A stretch of 64,000 bases of DNA from Paenibacillus oceani (GCF_014705615.1 NZ_JACXJA010000007.1:124001-188000), one strand, 5' to 3'; numbered from the stretch's first letter, positions 36,444 through 45,841 are shown. Numbers and translations: made by a program. Notes: generated by a model not told the origin, from the letters alone.

Positions 36444-37766
36444 TCAGGAAGAACCGGAGTCGGACGCTTCCGGTTTCCAAGCATCGATGCGGAACAGCTT
36501 GCGGGGTCTTCCTTTCGCACCGGGAGCTTCCTCCCCGACGATCCGGGCCAATCCGCTGCGCTCCAGCTCGGCCAGGAGCCGGTTCGCATTGCGCTGCGTC
36601 ATGTCCAGCCAGGAAGCCAAGTCGGCTGCGCTGACAGACCGTTTGCCCGTCCGGGTCTGCACGGAGACGATCCGGTTGAACATAGTGGCCGAGACGCCGG
36701 CCCGCTTCAATTGCTCGATCACATCCAGGTCGCCGGACCGGTAATGATACGAGAGCGACTCCTGATTCGGAAACGATTCCTGGATTGCTCCCGCTTCGTC
36801 GGCGACGACGAGACCGCCATTCGCATTCATTTCCGTGCGGGACAGCGCCAGTACGGCGTTTTGCTCCGCGCCGAATGCAGTGAGTCCGTACCCGATACCG
36901 AAGTGAACCGTACCGCCGGTAAGCAGCCGGATTTTCTCGAACAGAAGGGTAGGGGGGAACGACGTATTCCGCTCGATGGCTCCCCGTGTGGAGAACATGC
37001 TGAAGGTCGTCCCTCCCGATGGGAGAAGCGCCCCGGAGATATGCTCGGTAAATTGGAGCAGCAATTCCTGCAGCTTCAGGCTGAGCCGGTACGTTTCATA
37101 AGCGCTTGTATGTTCATTCAGCACGTTGCGCACATGCAAGAGAAGCACGGCAATCTGGGATTGCCGGAAATGGTTCGTCTCTCCGAGCTGGGAGGCCAGG
37201 CGCAAAGTCTCGCGGATGGACATGACGGTCGGGACGATCCGGTAGACGGCGACCCCGCGCTTGCGCAATTCTTCGCAGACGTGTCCGCGATGGGTAATGC
37301 ATACTTCCACTTGTCCGGAACGATAGAGCGCTTCGTGGAACTGAACAAGCTCGGCGGAGGGAACGTATCCGCTATTCGGATGAATGACCGGGACGCTGCC
37401 CTGCAGCTGAAGCTCGTCCAGCGTTTCCGCGACTTCCGCTTGCGTCAGCGTATCAATGCTGAACCGTAACGGGATGCCTCCTTCGCGTACGGCGGCGAAC
37501 AACGCTTTCATAAGCGCGGAACCGCTGGAGCGGATCATCAGCATATGGGGCTCGGGTACATAAGCGCGGCCGAACTCGTATGCAATCCGTCCGGTAAATA
37601 GCCAGATGTCGATATCGCTCCGATGCTCCTTCACGATATCCGCAATTTCCTCGACATCCTCATAGATGTACGGGATCAGGGTGATCCGGCCCTCCCATTC
37701 CCGGCCGACACGCTCCACAAGAGCGATCGTATCCGAAGGCCCGACCAGGCCAATAACAATGTTCAT
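36444..37766 (-). CDS. Putative transcriptional regulator with C-terminal winged helix
   Basis: I do not recognise a named family for this 440-residue protein. The N-terminal 200 residues look like a Rossmann-type sensor (MNIVIGLVGPSDTIALVERV). The middle holds VHFGIGYGLTAFGAEQNAVLAL, the pattern of a GGDEF- or cyclase-like palm domain that has lost its active site. The C-terminus, about residues 370-430, has a helix-turn-helix-like stretch, VSAADLASWLDMTQRNANRLL, and then GLARIVGEE and GRPRKLFRI, a winged-helix layout. It is divergent from the AbgA/CapA/ceramidase-like operon and is the obvious candidate to control it. Confidence 0.6.
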   Translation of the reverse strand: MNIVIGLVGPSDTIALVERVGREWEGRITLIPYIYEDVEEIADIVKEHRSDIDIWLFTGRIAYEFGRAYVPEPHMLMIRSSGSALMKALFAAVREGGIPLRFSIDTLTQAEVAETLDELQLQGSVPVIHPNSGYVPSAELVQFHEALYRSGQVEVCITHRGHVCEELRKRGVAVYRIVPTVMSIRETLRLASQLGETNHFRQSQIAVLLLHVRNVLNEHTSAYETYRLSLKLQELLLQFTEHISGALLPSGGTTFSMFSTRGAIERNTSFPPTLLFEKIRLLTGGTVHFGIGYGLTAFGAEQNAVLALSRTEMNANGGLVVADEAGAIQESFPNQESLSYHYRSGDLDVIEQLKRAGVSATMFNRIVSVQTRTGKRSVSAADLASWLDMTQRNANRLLAELERSGLARIVGEEAPGAKGRPRKLFRIDAWKPEASDSGSS

Positions 37767-37879
37767 AAGTACCTCCGCAAGGTGTGGAATGCAGCAACAT
37801 CACGCTTCGCTAGTTCAAGCTCATCATCCTATTATGGAGGGCGGAGCCTGCAAAAAGCAATCCGCTCCGGTTTTCCCGC

Positions 37880-37914
37880 CCAACTTTCCTGTCCAACTTT
37901 CCGTCCAAATGTCC
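37880..37914 (+). promoter_or_regulatory. Direct repeats (possible operator)
   Basis: CCAACTTTCC occurs at 37880-37889 and 37893-37902, then a weaker copy, CCAAATGTCC, at 37905-37914. They lie about 45 bp upstream of the -35 of the next site, in the divergent gap between the regulator and the AbgA-like gene. Confidence 0.5.
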
Positions 37915-37959
37915 AAAGAAACATCCTTTTTTCCGCTTCCATCTTTATATAATTATCGA

Positions 37960-37989
37960 TTGACACAGGTGCGAAAGCAATGGTAGTCT
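37960..37989 (+). promoter_or_regulatory. Putative promoter of the AbgA-like operon
   Basis: TTGACA (37960-37965) and TAGTCT (37984-37989) are 18 bp apart, about 110 bp upstream of the ATG at 38099. Confidence 0.5.
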
Positions 37990-38098
37990 TTATATGGAAT
38001 ATATATAGACAATTTCTTTAAATGAACGTATTTCTGTTTCTGTACGATGAGACGGCGGTAGTTTGAATGTAACCGTATCCTTGAACGGGGAGGATGAC

Positions 38099-39424
38099 AT
38101 GGATAGCTTCCAAAAGGAACAATGGCACGCCGATATGATTGCCTGGCGAAGAAACCTCCACGCCCACCCCGAACCGGGCTGGCTCGAATACCGGACAGCG
38201 GCGTTCGTGGCCGCACAGCTGGCCTCGCTTGGGCTGGAGGTGACCGCCGGCCGCGGCGCGTGCTCGTCGAAGGCGCGTATGGGCGTGCCTGATGCGGAGA
38301 CGATTCGCGCTCACGAAGAGTTAGCTTTGAAGGAAGGCGTCGATCCCGATTGGCTCGGGCGAATGAAAGGGGGCCATACGGCAGTCGTCGGCGTGCTTCG
38401 CGGCGCCAAGCCGGGGCCGGTCATCGCCCTCAGATTCGATCTGGACTGCGTCGAGGTCGGGGAGGATGAAGGCTCGGAACATCTGCCGAGAAGGCTGGGC
38501 TTTGCTTCCCGCCGGCCGGGGCTTATGCATGCATGCGGTCATGACGGGCATCTTGCGATCGGGCTTGGGGTGGCGGCGAAGCTTGCCGCAAGCGCGAACG
38601 AGCTGGCCGGGGAAGTGCGGCTGCTCTTCCAGCCTGCGGAAGAGGGCTGCCGCGGCGCGCAGTCGATGGTGGAGTCCGGCTGGCTCGACAGCGTCGATTA
38701 TTTGTTCTGCGGACATATCGGCCTCAAGAGCAAAACACTCGGCGAGATCGTCGGTTCGGTCAGCGGCTTCCTGTCCACGACGAAAATCGATGCCGTATTT
38801 CGCGGCAGAGCCGCGCATGCCGGAGAGTCCCCGGAGCAGGGGAACAACGCGCTGCTCGCAGCCTGTGCCGCGGCGCTGCATCTGCACGGCATCAGCCGCC
38901 ACGGAGGCGGGGCGACCCGGGTGAATGTGGGGAGGCTCGAAGGAGGTGCCGGACGCAACGTCGTCCCCGGGGAAGCGAGCCTGAAGCTCGAGCTTCGCGG
39001 GGAGACGGAGGAGCTGAACGCGTATATGGCTGGAGAGACGAGCCGCATTTTGGCTGCGGCGGCGGCGCTGTACGATGTAACCTGCGATTGGGTTACGGTC
39101 GGCCGCGGAACGAGCGCGGAAGGCGACGTTTCGCTTATCCCGCTGATCGAGAAGGAGTGCGCCGCTTTAGAGGCGGTCGGCTCTTTTATCGGTACGCTGC
39201 CGTTCGGCGCTTCGGAGGATGCAACATTTATGCTGAGGAAGGTCCAGGAGCAGGGAGGGCGCGGCGTCTATATGCTGTTCGGGAGCCCATTGGCCGCAGG
39301 GCACCATCATCCTTCGTTCGATTTCGACGAGCGGGTGCTCGGGATCGCCGCCGAACTGCTGGTCCGTCTCGTACTTGCCTGCCCCTACTGGCCGGCGGAA
39401 GATCAATCTGGTACTTTCAATTAG
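38099..39424 (+). CDS. abgA: AbgA-like M20 amidohydrolase
   Basis: The 441-residue M20 peptidase resembles subunit A of p-aminobenzoyl-glutamate hydrolase, which splits the folate breakdown product into p-aminobenzoate and glutamate. The similarity includes the AbgA-type insertion (RMGVPDAETIRAHEELALKE) and the ending GHHHPSFDFDERVLGIAAELL. Metal residues lie in HACGHDGHLAIGLG, PAEEGCRGAQSM and GASEDATFML. There is no AbgB partner in the window. The ATG at 38099 follows GGGGAGG (38087-38093). The substrate is an inference; related amidohydrolases act on other N-acyl amino acids. Confidence 0.75.
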   Translation: MDSFQKEQWHADMIAWRRNLHAHPEPGWLEYRTAAFVAAQLASLGLEVTAGRGACSSKARMGVPDAETIRAHEELALKEGVDPDWLGRMKGGHTAVVGVLRGAKPGPVIALRFDLDCVEVGEDEGSEHLPRRLGFASRRPGLMHACGHDGHLAIGLGVAAKLAASANELAGEVRLLFQPAEEGCRGAQSMVESGWLDSVDYLFCGHIGLKSKTLGEIVGSVSGFLSTTKIDAVFRGRAAHAGESPEQGNNALLAACAAALHLHGISRHGGGATRVNVGRLEGGAGRNVVPGEASLKLELRGETEELNAYMAGETSRILAAAAALYDVTCDWVTVGRGTSAEGDVSLIPLIEKECAALEAVGSFIGTLPFGASEDATFMLRKVQEQGGRGVYMLFGSPLAAGHHHPSFDFDERVLGIAAELLVRLVLACPYWPAEDQSGTFN

Positions 39425-39440
39425 GAAGGACTGAATCGGC

Positions 39441-40739
39441 TTGACCCGAATGACGATTGCCGCTACTGGCGACAGCTTTATTACAAGACGTCTGCCGGTC
39501 GGGGACGAGACGCTTCCCGGCTTGGCCGAGCTGCTCGGCCAGTCCGACATCCGGTTTACGAACCTGGAAGTGACGGTGCACCGGATGGAAGGGTTCCCGT
39601 CTGCACAAAGCGGCGGCACATGGGCTGCCGCCGACCCGGCCGTGCTGGACGATTTGCAGCGATACGGCTTTAATGCGCTTGCCTGGGCGAACAACCATAC
39701 GCTGGATTACTCCTACGGCGGGCTGGAGGCGACGAAACGGTACTTGGACCGGTACGACTGGGTGCATGCGGGTGTCGGGCGCAATCTGGCCGAAGCGGGC
39801 GGCATCCGGTACATGGAATTTCAAGGGGGAAGGGCGGCGCTGATCGCGGCTACCTCGACCTTTCACGAATCATGGCGCGCCGGAGAGCAGCGCTCGGACG
39901 GAATCGGCAGACCGGGAGTCAACCCGCTCCGCTATGTGACCACCTACCGCCTGTCGGAGGAGCAAATGAATCAATTGAAAGCGATTGCAACCGAGACCGG
40001 CATTAACCACGAACACGACATGCTGGCCAAGGAAGGCTTCGCGGTCCGCGATCCGGACATGATGCTGTTCGGCGGGCACCGTTTTACCGTCTGTGAGCCG
40101 AGGGGAGCTGCGACCAAGCCGCACCAGGCCGACCTGTCCCGGATACTTGAAGCCGTCCGGCATGCGAGGCGTCAAGCCGACTACGCGATCGTCAGCATTC
40201 ACTCCCATGAGATGAAGGGCAAGCGCAAAGATGCTCCGGCCGATTTCCTCCAAGAGTTTGCCAGACGTTGTATCGACGAAGGGGCGCATGCCGTGATCGG
40301 CCACGGGCCGCATATTATACGCGGGGTGGAACTGTACAAAAACAAGCCGATTTTATACAGCTTGGGCAATTTTATTTTCCAGAACGATTCGGTCGAATGG
40401 CTGCCTTCCGATTATTATGAGAAATACGGTCTTGGTCATTCGCATCATACGGCTGATGCGCTCGATGCGCGCAGCGCCGGCGATACGCGCGGATTGGGCG
40501 CCAACCCCGACGTCTGGTCGTCCGTTGTCGCGTCGCTCGTCTTCGAAGGCGGCGAATTGCTGGGTATGGACTTCCATCCGATCTCCCTCGGGTACGGAAC
40601 GCCCCGATACCGCCGGGGCTGGCCGAAGCTGACCGGCGATACGGGCATCTTGCGCAAGCTGCAAAGCTTGAGCCGGGAGTTCGGGACCGAACTGCATATC
40701 GTAGGAACGCAGGCGAGCTGGAGAGCCGACCGGGTATAA
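39441..40739 (+). CDS. CapA-family (PGA_cap) metallophosphatase-like protein
   Basis: The 432-residue protein is of the CapA/PgsA type (PF09587), a calcineurin-like fold. It has [12 protein letters not shown] near the start, [52 protein letters not shown] and [10 protein letters not shown], which are the family's metal-site blocks. In CapA the family takes part in poly-glutamate capsule synthesis, but this protein lacks an obvious N-terminal membrane anchor, so it may be a cytoplasmic hydrolase with a different substrate. The start is a TTG at 39441 behind AGGAAGGA. It lies between two hydrolase genes. Confidence 0.75.
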   Translation: MTRMTIAATGDSFITRRLPVGDETLPGLAELLGQSDIRFTNLEVTVHRMEGFPSAQSGGTWAAADPAVLDDLQRYGFNALAWANNHTLDYSYGGLEATKRYLDRYDWVHAGVGRNLAEAGGIRYMEFQGGRAALIAATSTFHESWRAGEQRSDGIGRPGVNPLRYVTTYRLSEEQMNQLKAIATETGINHEHDMLAKEGFAVRDPDMMLFGGHRFTVCEPRGAATKPHQADLSRILEAVRHARRQADYAIVSIHSHEMKGKRKDAPADFLQEFARRCIDEGAHAVIGHGPHIIRGVELYKNKPILYSLGNFIFQNDSVEWLPSDYYEKYGLGHSHHTADALDARSAGDTRGLGANPDVWSSVVASLVFEGGELLGMDFHPISLGYGTPRYRRGWPKLTGDTGILRKLQSLSREFGTELHIVGTQASWRADRV

Positions 40740-40765
40740 CGATCGATGAAACGGAGGAATTTCAA

Positions 40766-42058
40766 ATGTTGTTATGCGGAATGAGCGAGCTGGATATTAC
40801 CCCTCCTCTCGGCAGCTCTATCCCGGGCTATACGGAGGAACGAAAATCCGTGGGAATCCGGGACCCTCTCTACGCCAAAGCATGGGTCGTCGAGTCGGAT
40901 GAGACGGTGCTGGCGTTTATTGCTGTCGATGCGCTGTACATTCCGGCTCGCGAGGCGAACCGGATTCGCGAAAGGCTGCTAACGTATACGGGAATCCCGG
41001 TTGAGCGAACGATGGTATCCGCGACGCATACGCATACGGGCCCGCCTGTGCGCATCGGGCTGGACGGGAGCCTCAGCGAGGAATATTTGGCTTATATGGC
41101 CGACAGGGCGGCCGATGCCGCGATTGTCGCTTATAACGGACGGAAGCCTGCCCGTATAGGCTGGGGGACGGGGCAGGTGGGCGATGTATCGTTTAATCGG
41201 CGCTATTGGATGAAAAACGGGCAATTGCGGACGAATCCGGGCCGATTGAATCCGGATATCGACCGGCCGGCCGGGCCGATCGATCCCGAGCTGTCGGTTG
41301 TACGCGTCGACAGTCTGGACGGACAGCCGATGGGCATCCTGACGAGCTTCGCCTGTCATACGGATACGACCGGGGGAAGCGTCTACAGCGGCGATTACCC
41401 GGCCATCCTGTCGGCGGCGGTGAAGAAGTCGCTGGGCGAGCATGTCGTCAGCTTATTTCTGCTCGGGGCGTGCGGGGATATTAATCATACCGATCCGGGC
41501 AAGCCGATGCCGGCGGAGCGGAACTTCCCGCAGATCATCGGCCAACGTCTCGCCGGGGAGGCGCTCCGGGTACGCGAGTGTATCGAGACATCCACGGACG
41601 CTGAAGCCGGCGCCGTCCGTGCCTTTATCCCGATGAAGCTACGCGAGGCGAGCCAGCGGGAAATCGAGCACGCCCGGAGCGTGCTGAGGGACAATCGGGC
41701 CGTCGGGGCGGAGCGCTTTTTCGCTGAACAAGTTTTGAAAGTGGCGGAGCTGCCCGGAGGAGAAGCGTTGCTGGAAGTTCAGGCCATCCATCTGGGCGAT
41801 CTGGCGTTCGTCGGTTTGCCGGGAGAGCTGTTCATGGAGCTGGGGCTTGCCGTCAAGATGGCTTCCCCGTACGCGTCTACGATCGTGAATACGCTGTGCA
41901 GCGGCTCGATTTACGGCTATGTTTGTACGGAAGCCGCCTACGAGCAAGGCGGGTACGAGCCGAGACTGAAAGTATTCAACCGGATCGCCCCGGGGACGGG
42001 GGAACGTCTGACGCAGTGCGCATCCGCGCTCCTGGAGCAATTGGCGCGAGCGGAATAG
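40766..42058 (+). CDS. Neutral/alkaline ceramidase-like (PF04734) hydrolase
   Basis: The 430-residue protein resembles the N-terminal catalytic domain of neutral/alkaline ceramidase. It begins with the typical CGMSELDITPPLGSSIPGY and has SATHTHTGPPVRIG, SFACHTDTTGG and LLGACGDINH, with the zinc-site histidines and the amidase nucleophile region. There is no signal peptide and no C-terminal Ig-like domain, so it is shorter than true ceramidases. Bacterial relatives of this length are usually unstudied. It follows the CapA-like gene by 26 bp with GGAGG before its ATG. Confidence 0.8.
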   Translation: MLLCGMSELDITPPLGSSIPGYTEERKSVGIRDPLYAKAWVVESDETVLAFIAVDALYIPAREANRIRERLLTYTGIPVERTMVSATHTHTGPPVRIGLDGSLSEEYLAYMADRAADAAIVAYNGRKPARIGWGTGQVGDVSFNRRYWMKNGQLRTNPGRLNPDIDRPAGPIDPELSVVRVDSLDGQPMGILTSFACHTDTTGGSVYSGDYPAILSAAVKKSLGEHVVSLFLLGACGDINHTDPGKPMPAERNFPQIIGQRLAGEALRVRECIETSTDAEAGAVRAFIPMKLREASQREIEHARSVLRDNRAVGAERFFAEQVLKVAELPGGEALLEVQAIHLGDLAFVGLPGELFMELGLAVKMASPYASTIVNTLCSGSIYGYVCTEAAYEQGGYEPRLKVFNRIAPGTGERLTQCASALLEQLARAE

Positions 42059-42091
42059 AAGCGTCAGAGACGTTCATCGTGCATATCCATG

Positions 42092-42119
42092 AAAACCTGG
42101 CTGCTGGTCAGGTTTTTTT
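42092..42119 (+). terminator. Terminator after the ceramidase-like gene
   Basis: AAAACCTG (42092-42099) pairs with CAGGTTTT (42109-42116), with seven T residues from 42113. Confidence 0.82.
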
Positions 42120-42270
42120 GTGCATTAAGCAGGTTTAGGTTCGATAAGGGGTTAAGCGATAAAACGATAAGCGAACCGAGACATATTGAACTAAGAAAAG
42201 CTGCCTTTTGCGCAGGGTCATTCGTCGTAGAAAGGGCTTCGTTTAGAAGCTTTTCTTTTATCACGCCATA

Positions 42271-42840
42271 ATGATAAACTTCTTCACCGTACTAAAGCAG
42301 ACAAGGGACCATCTTTCTTGTCGGGTCAGCAAGTGGCGCAAGCCGCTTTACATAAGCGGCCCTTTGGACATTCTACTTCGCTTCAAGCGGGAAAGGAGGA
42401 GCTGAATAAGGGTGGTTTGGAGTCGTTATTTTGTCCAAAATCTGCTTGGATAGGGAAATAAGAGCGGTTTGGATCTGTTAAACTAGCGAAAAGGGTACAG
42501 ATGAGGCGAGTGGGCCGAAATAAGGGGTACAAACCGCCTCTATTCGTTTTTGTCCCGGGAAAAGGCCGAAAATAGGAGGTGCCAAAGACTCCTATTCTGT
42601 TACTCAGCCCGTACGTAGGTCGTTTCAGCGAGGCTAGACATGATCGGTTCACCAGAATGGAGGGTAACATGCTTCAGTTGGAGTCAGATTGTTCCCTGTA
42701 AAACCTCATCAGCGAGCGGCTGGAGGATCGAAGGTAGCTATTCCCTCCAACACGCTAACGTGTGGGTTTGCACGTCACAGGACTGTCCGGACGTTTTGGC
42801 TTGACGGTTTTTCTTAAAAGGAAAATTGTACTTGGAATGA
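42271..42840 (+). repeat. Dispersed modular intergenic repeat, copy C (longest)
   Basis: This copy shows all blocks. The 5' block has CTTGTCGGGT and GGCCCTTTGGACATTC. Four modules begin at 42405, 42457, 42519 and 42571, each starting AATA(A/G)G and ending in a TATT-like sequence; the last is a perfect hairpin, AATAGGAG / CTCCTATT. The 3' block has TTTCAGCGAGGC, GGTAACATGCT, GATTGTTCCC and GAGCGGCTGGAGGATC. The 3' blocks match copy D on the opposite strand closely and copy B more loosely. It makes up most of the 1-kb gap before the GHL6 gene. Confidence 0.8.
42684..42830 (-). pseudogene. Decayed small reading frame linked to repeat copy C
   Basis: Read on the minus strand, KKNRQAKTSG and CDVQTHTLACWRE run into a TAG and then continue LPSILQPLADEV. 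The same pattern, without the stop, ends the small frame next to copy B (SDVQAQTFVRGRKWVPSLKPL). Both lie at the same place relative to the repeat, so it is best seen as a damaged shared segment. No family is recognised. Confidence 0.35.
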
Positions 42841-43069
42841 AGATCCCCCAAAAACGGTGGATAATATAGCCCGGCAGGAAAGCGGAACTGGAATAACGCA
42901 AATAAAAACCGGCCAATTGGGAGACCACCCGGCTGATCTACATACAAAGGAACTCTTGCTTGCGCGCCTCATCATATTCGCTATTTACAGATCATTCGTC
43001 TAGTGGTATTTTTTATATATAATATATAATACATAAAAACCGACTACATCATAAAGCGAGGGAAATCGT

Positions 43070-45031
43070 ATGCGAACGTTGAAAAGGGCCGTTCATCTGG
43101 ACTTCCACACGATGCCGAACGTGAAGGATTTCGCCGCACATTTCGATGCCGGGCAGTTTGCACGTACCTTGAAGGAAGCGCGGGTCGAGTTTATTAACGT
43201 ATTCGCCAAATGCAATCTGGGCTTCGCTTATTACCGGACCGATATCGGCATTCCGTATCCGTACATGAAAGGCGATATGCTGGGCGAGATCGTGGAGGAA
43301 TGCCACAAGGAAGGAATCGGCGTAGCTGCGTATTTCAACATCGGCATCGACCACGAGATGGCGAGAAAACGCCGGGACTGGTGTGTTTTGAACAAGGACG
43401 GCCAAGTGATATCGGGAGACCGTACGGGTAACTTTTTCCGCCTGATGTGTCTGAATTCCGGCTACAAGGACTACATGCTCGGTATGATCCGCGAGGTGGT
43501 GGAGCGGTATCCGGTGGACGGGGTGTTTCTCGACTGTCTGGTGACGAATCCGTGTTACGGAAACGAGTGCCAGGAAGAACTGCAGACTTGCGGTAAAGAT
43601 CCGCTCGATCATCATGAGGTGGACTTGTTCACGAGGCAAAAGGTGAACGATTTCTGCTGGGAGGTCAAAAAGATTACCGGCGACGAGCTGCTCCTGCTGC
43701 CGAACGGGCTGGGCCATATCCACTGCGACGGATTGGGCTCGCATATTGAGATCGAATGTTTGCCGGGAGCATGGGGGTACGACTACTTTGCGGCCCAGGC
43801 CGCCTACTCCCGGACGCTCGGCAAGCAAGTGCTGTACATGACGGGACGGTTCCACGCCAGTTGGGGGGATTTCGGAGGGCTGAAGACGAAAGCGTCACTC
43901 GAATACGATTGCTGGGATGCGATCATGAACGGGATCACGACCTCGGTCGGCGATCATATGCATCCCCGTGATGGGCTGGATAGTTCGGTGTACCGGAGAA
44001 TCGGCGAAGTGTACCGCGATATCGAAGCTTACGAGCCATGGACGGAAGGAGCTGCGGCAGCAGCCGAGATTGCCGTCGTGCTACCTCCGGGAAGCGATCT
44101 CGGAGCGAACAATCCGAGGTTTCCGAAAGGTCAGCAGGTGCTGTATGCGGCGGCCCGGATGCTGGGCGAGTTGAAGTACGGGTTCAATATCGTAGAGGAA
44201 CGCGGCGACTTCTCCTCCTACTCTGTTATAATCCTCCCGGACGAGGTGACGGTAACTCCAACGTTGAAGGAGAAGCTGGAGCGGCATCTGGCTGCCGGTG
44301 GAAGCGTCATCAGCACCGGTTTTTCCGGCCTGAATCCGGAACGGACGCAGTTCGCCCTTGAGCAATGGAATATGGAGTATGTCGGCCCGGACCCGCGCAA
44401 TGCGTCGTACTTCAACATGATTGAGCCTTCGGAACGGTTCGATTCGGAGTTTCCATATGCCGTATACAAGCAGGGGATACAGTTGAGAGGGAAACCGGGG
44501 ACCGTCCGGCTCGCCGCCGATGTGGATGCATATTCCAACAAGATGTGGGACGGCTTTCACGGCTATTATTATACACCTCCGGCGGCAGCTTCCGGTCTGG
44601 ACGCAGCCGTTCAGTCCGGCCGGATCGTGCAGATCGGGTTCCAGCTTTTCGGGGGATACGGTGAGAACGCTTATCCGGAGTATAAATATTTGCTCAGGCA
44701 TTGTCTGAAGAAGCTGCTGCCCGATCCCTTGATCAAACATGAAGGCATCCCGTCGACTGCGCGGGTAACCGTCACCCGCAAAGAGCGGTTGGACATCCTG
44801 CATGTCAAAGCGACATATCCCGAGCTGCGGGGAAGATACAACGTCATCGAGGAGCATAATCGTTTGCACGACGGCATCGTATATGTAAAGGGGACGGATG
44901 TGAAAGCGGTGTACACCGCTCCTGACCGGACACCGGTTCCATTCGATATTGTCGACGGGTATGCGAAAATCCGACTGCCTGCCGTTAACGGCTATTTGAT
45001 GACCGTGATCGAACGCAGCGCGAGCATGTAG
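43070..45031 (+). CDS. GHL6-type glycoside hydrolase with trimerisation domain
   Basis: The 653-residue protein has an N-terminal TIM barrel of the hypothetical glycosyl hydrolase 6 kind (AVHLDFHTMPNV, INVFAKCNLGFAYY, YFNIGIDHEMARKR, DGVFLDCLVTNPCYGNECQ, FHASWGDFGGLKTKASLEYD). A GATase-like beta-galactosidase trimerisation domain follows (FNIVEERGDFSSYSVIILPDE, about residues 365-470), and then a C-terminal beta domain. No signal peptide is seen, so it probably acts on imported oligosaccharides. The substrate is unknown. It stands alone between repeat copies C and D, with its own terminator. Confidence 0.75.
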   Translation: MRTLKRAVHLDFHTMPNVKDFAAHFDAGQFARTLKEARVEFINVFAKCNLGFAYYRTDIGIPYPYMKGDMLGEIVEECHKEGIGVAAYFNIGIDHEMARKRRDWCVLNKDGQVISGDRTGNFFRLMCLNSGYKDYMLGMIREVVERYPVDGVFLDCLVTNPCYGNECQEELQTCGKDPLDHHEVDLFTRQKVNDFCWEVKKITGDELLLLPNGLGHIHCDGLGSHIEIECLPGAWGYDYFAAQAAYSRTLGKQVLYMTGRFHASWGDFGGLKTKASLEYDCWDAIMNGITTSVGDHMHPRDGLDSSVYRRIGEVYRDIEAYEPWTEGAAAAAEIAVVLPPGSDLGANNPRFPKGQQVLYAAARMLGELKYGFNIVEERGDFSSYSVIILPDEVTVTPTLKEKLERHLAAGGSVISTGFSGLNPERTQFALEQWNMEYVGPDPRNASYFNMIEPSERFDSEFPYAVYKQGIQLRGKPGTVRLAADVDAYSNKMWDGFHGYYYTPPAAASGLDAAVQSGRIVQIGFQLFGGYGENAYPEYKYLLRHCLKKLLPDPLIKHEGIPSTARVTVTRKERLDILHVKATYPELRGRYNVIEEHNRLHDGIVYVKGTDVKAVYTAPDRTPVPFDIVDGYAKIRLPAVNGYLMTVIERSASM

Positions 45032-45114
45032 CGGGAAAGCGAACCTCGCCACCGCCCAAGAAGCACGGTGTCCCAGAAATGCTCACATGGCAGGGAGCGT
45101 CCCCTTAGCCGAGC

Positions 45115-45162
45115 GAAAGGACCTCCAATTTCACGGTAACGTGGAGATTGAGGTCCTTTTTC
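45115..45162 (+). terminator. Long terminator after the GHL6 gene
   Basis: AAAGGACCTC / GAGGTCCTTT forms a perfect outer stem, extended inward by CAATTTC-ACG / CGTGGAGATTG, about 20 bp in all, followed by TTTTT. Confidence 0.87.
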
Positions 45163-45359
45163 CGGAGGTGAGTTGGTCCCAAGTGCGGCTCCACAAATCG
45201 CCAAACGGACTTAGGCGGCAGCCCCCTTAGATGTGTGCGGCCCCTTACTATGTGGGAGAGAGGGAGCGGTGCCATTGTTCCAGCCGCTCGTTGATGGATG
45301 ACATCGAAGATGTGGAATAACGCATGATGGCAAATCGGATGATCAGCCTCTACATGGAA

Positions 45360-45690
45360 TCACACATCCATGAGGGTTTATGGGAACAATCCGACTCCGC
45401 ATGAACCACGTTACCCTCATTTTGGTGATCCGTTCATGCTTAGCTTTGCTGAAACGAAATTCGTACAAGCTGAAAATAAAATAGGAGTCTTTTGCACCTC
45501 CTATTTTCGGCCTTTTCGAAAAACCCCAACGAATAGAGGCGGTTTGCACCCCCTATTTCAACCAAGTGGGCTGGTCTGCACGCTTATCACGGATAATAGC
45601 AGTCCCAAACCGCTCTTAAGTCCCCAACCAAACGGGTTTTGGACAAAATAACGGCTCCAAACCACCCTTATCCAGTTCCTTCCCCACTGC
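45360..45690 (-). repeat. Dispersed modular intergenic repeat, copy D (reverse)
   Basis: This is the reverse complement of the core and 3' block of copy C. Matching words include TAGGAG...CTCCTATT, GCAAACCGCCTCTATTCG, AAGAGCGGTTTGG, GGTGGTTTGGAGCCG, CGTTTCAGC, GGGTAACGTG and GATTGTTCCC. Resemblance is close between C and D, with some base differences and one-base indels. It sits between the GHL6 gene and the malic enzyme and points opposite to copies A to C. The minus-strand tail to about 45259 has an open frame of unclear origin. Confidence 0.8.
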
Positions 45691-45841
45691 GAGCGAGGCG
45701 GGAAGACGAATGGCCACGGAGCAGGGCAGAAGCGAACGCAACTAAGCGGGGCAGAAAGCCGAACAGCCGCGAAGCAGGGCAAAAGTGGAACGTCACATAG
45801 CAGGGTAGAAAGCCGAACGCCCACAAAGCAAAACTCAAAGT
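45688..45841 (+). repeat. 27-bp tandem repeat, five to six imperfect units
   Basis: Units begin at 45714, 45740, 45767, 45794 and 45821 (last partial), with one more diverged unit from 45688. The shared core is AGC-GGGCAGAAAGCCGAACG. The period of 26-27 bp means that an open frame on the minus strand would be a 9-residue repeat, but I do not support a gene there. The array starts directly at the edge of repeat copy D. Confidence 0.75.

Noticed and set aside
39441-40739. Poly-gamma-glutamate capsule gene capA proper
   Set aside because: No capB/capC-type neighbours and no N-terminal membrane anchor; only the phosphatase-like family is supported.
42383-42670. Minus-strand frame across repeat copy C, with similar frames in copies B and D
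   Set aside because: The translations share TNRGGL-PLF only because the repeat DNA is shared. Lengths, starts and ends differ among copies, there is no ribosome binding site, and the palindromic modules explain the likeness better.
42271-42840. Complete insertion sequence or transposon
   Set aside because: No transposase frame, no terminal inverted repeats and no target-site duplication could be recognised around any of the four copies.
45688-45841. CRISPR array
   Set aside because: The units are contiguous 26-27-bp imperfect repeats without unique spacers, and no cas gene is present.
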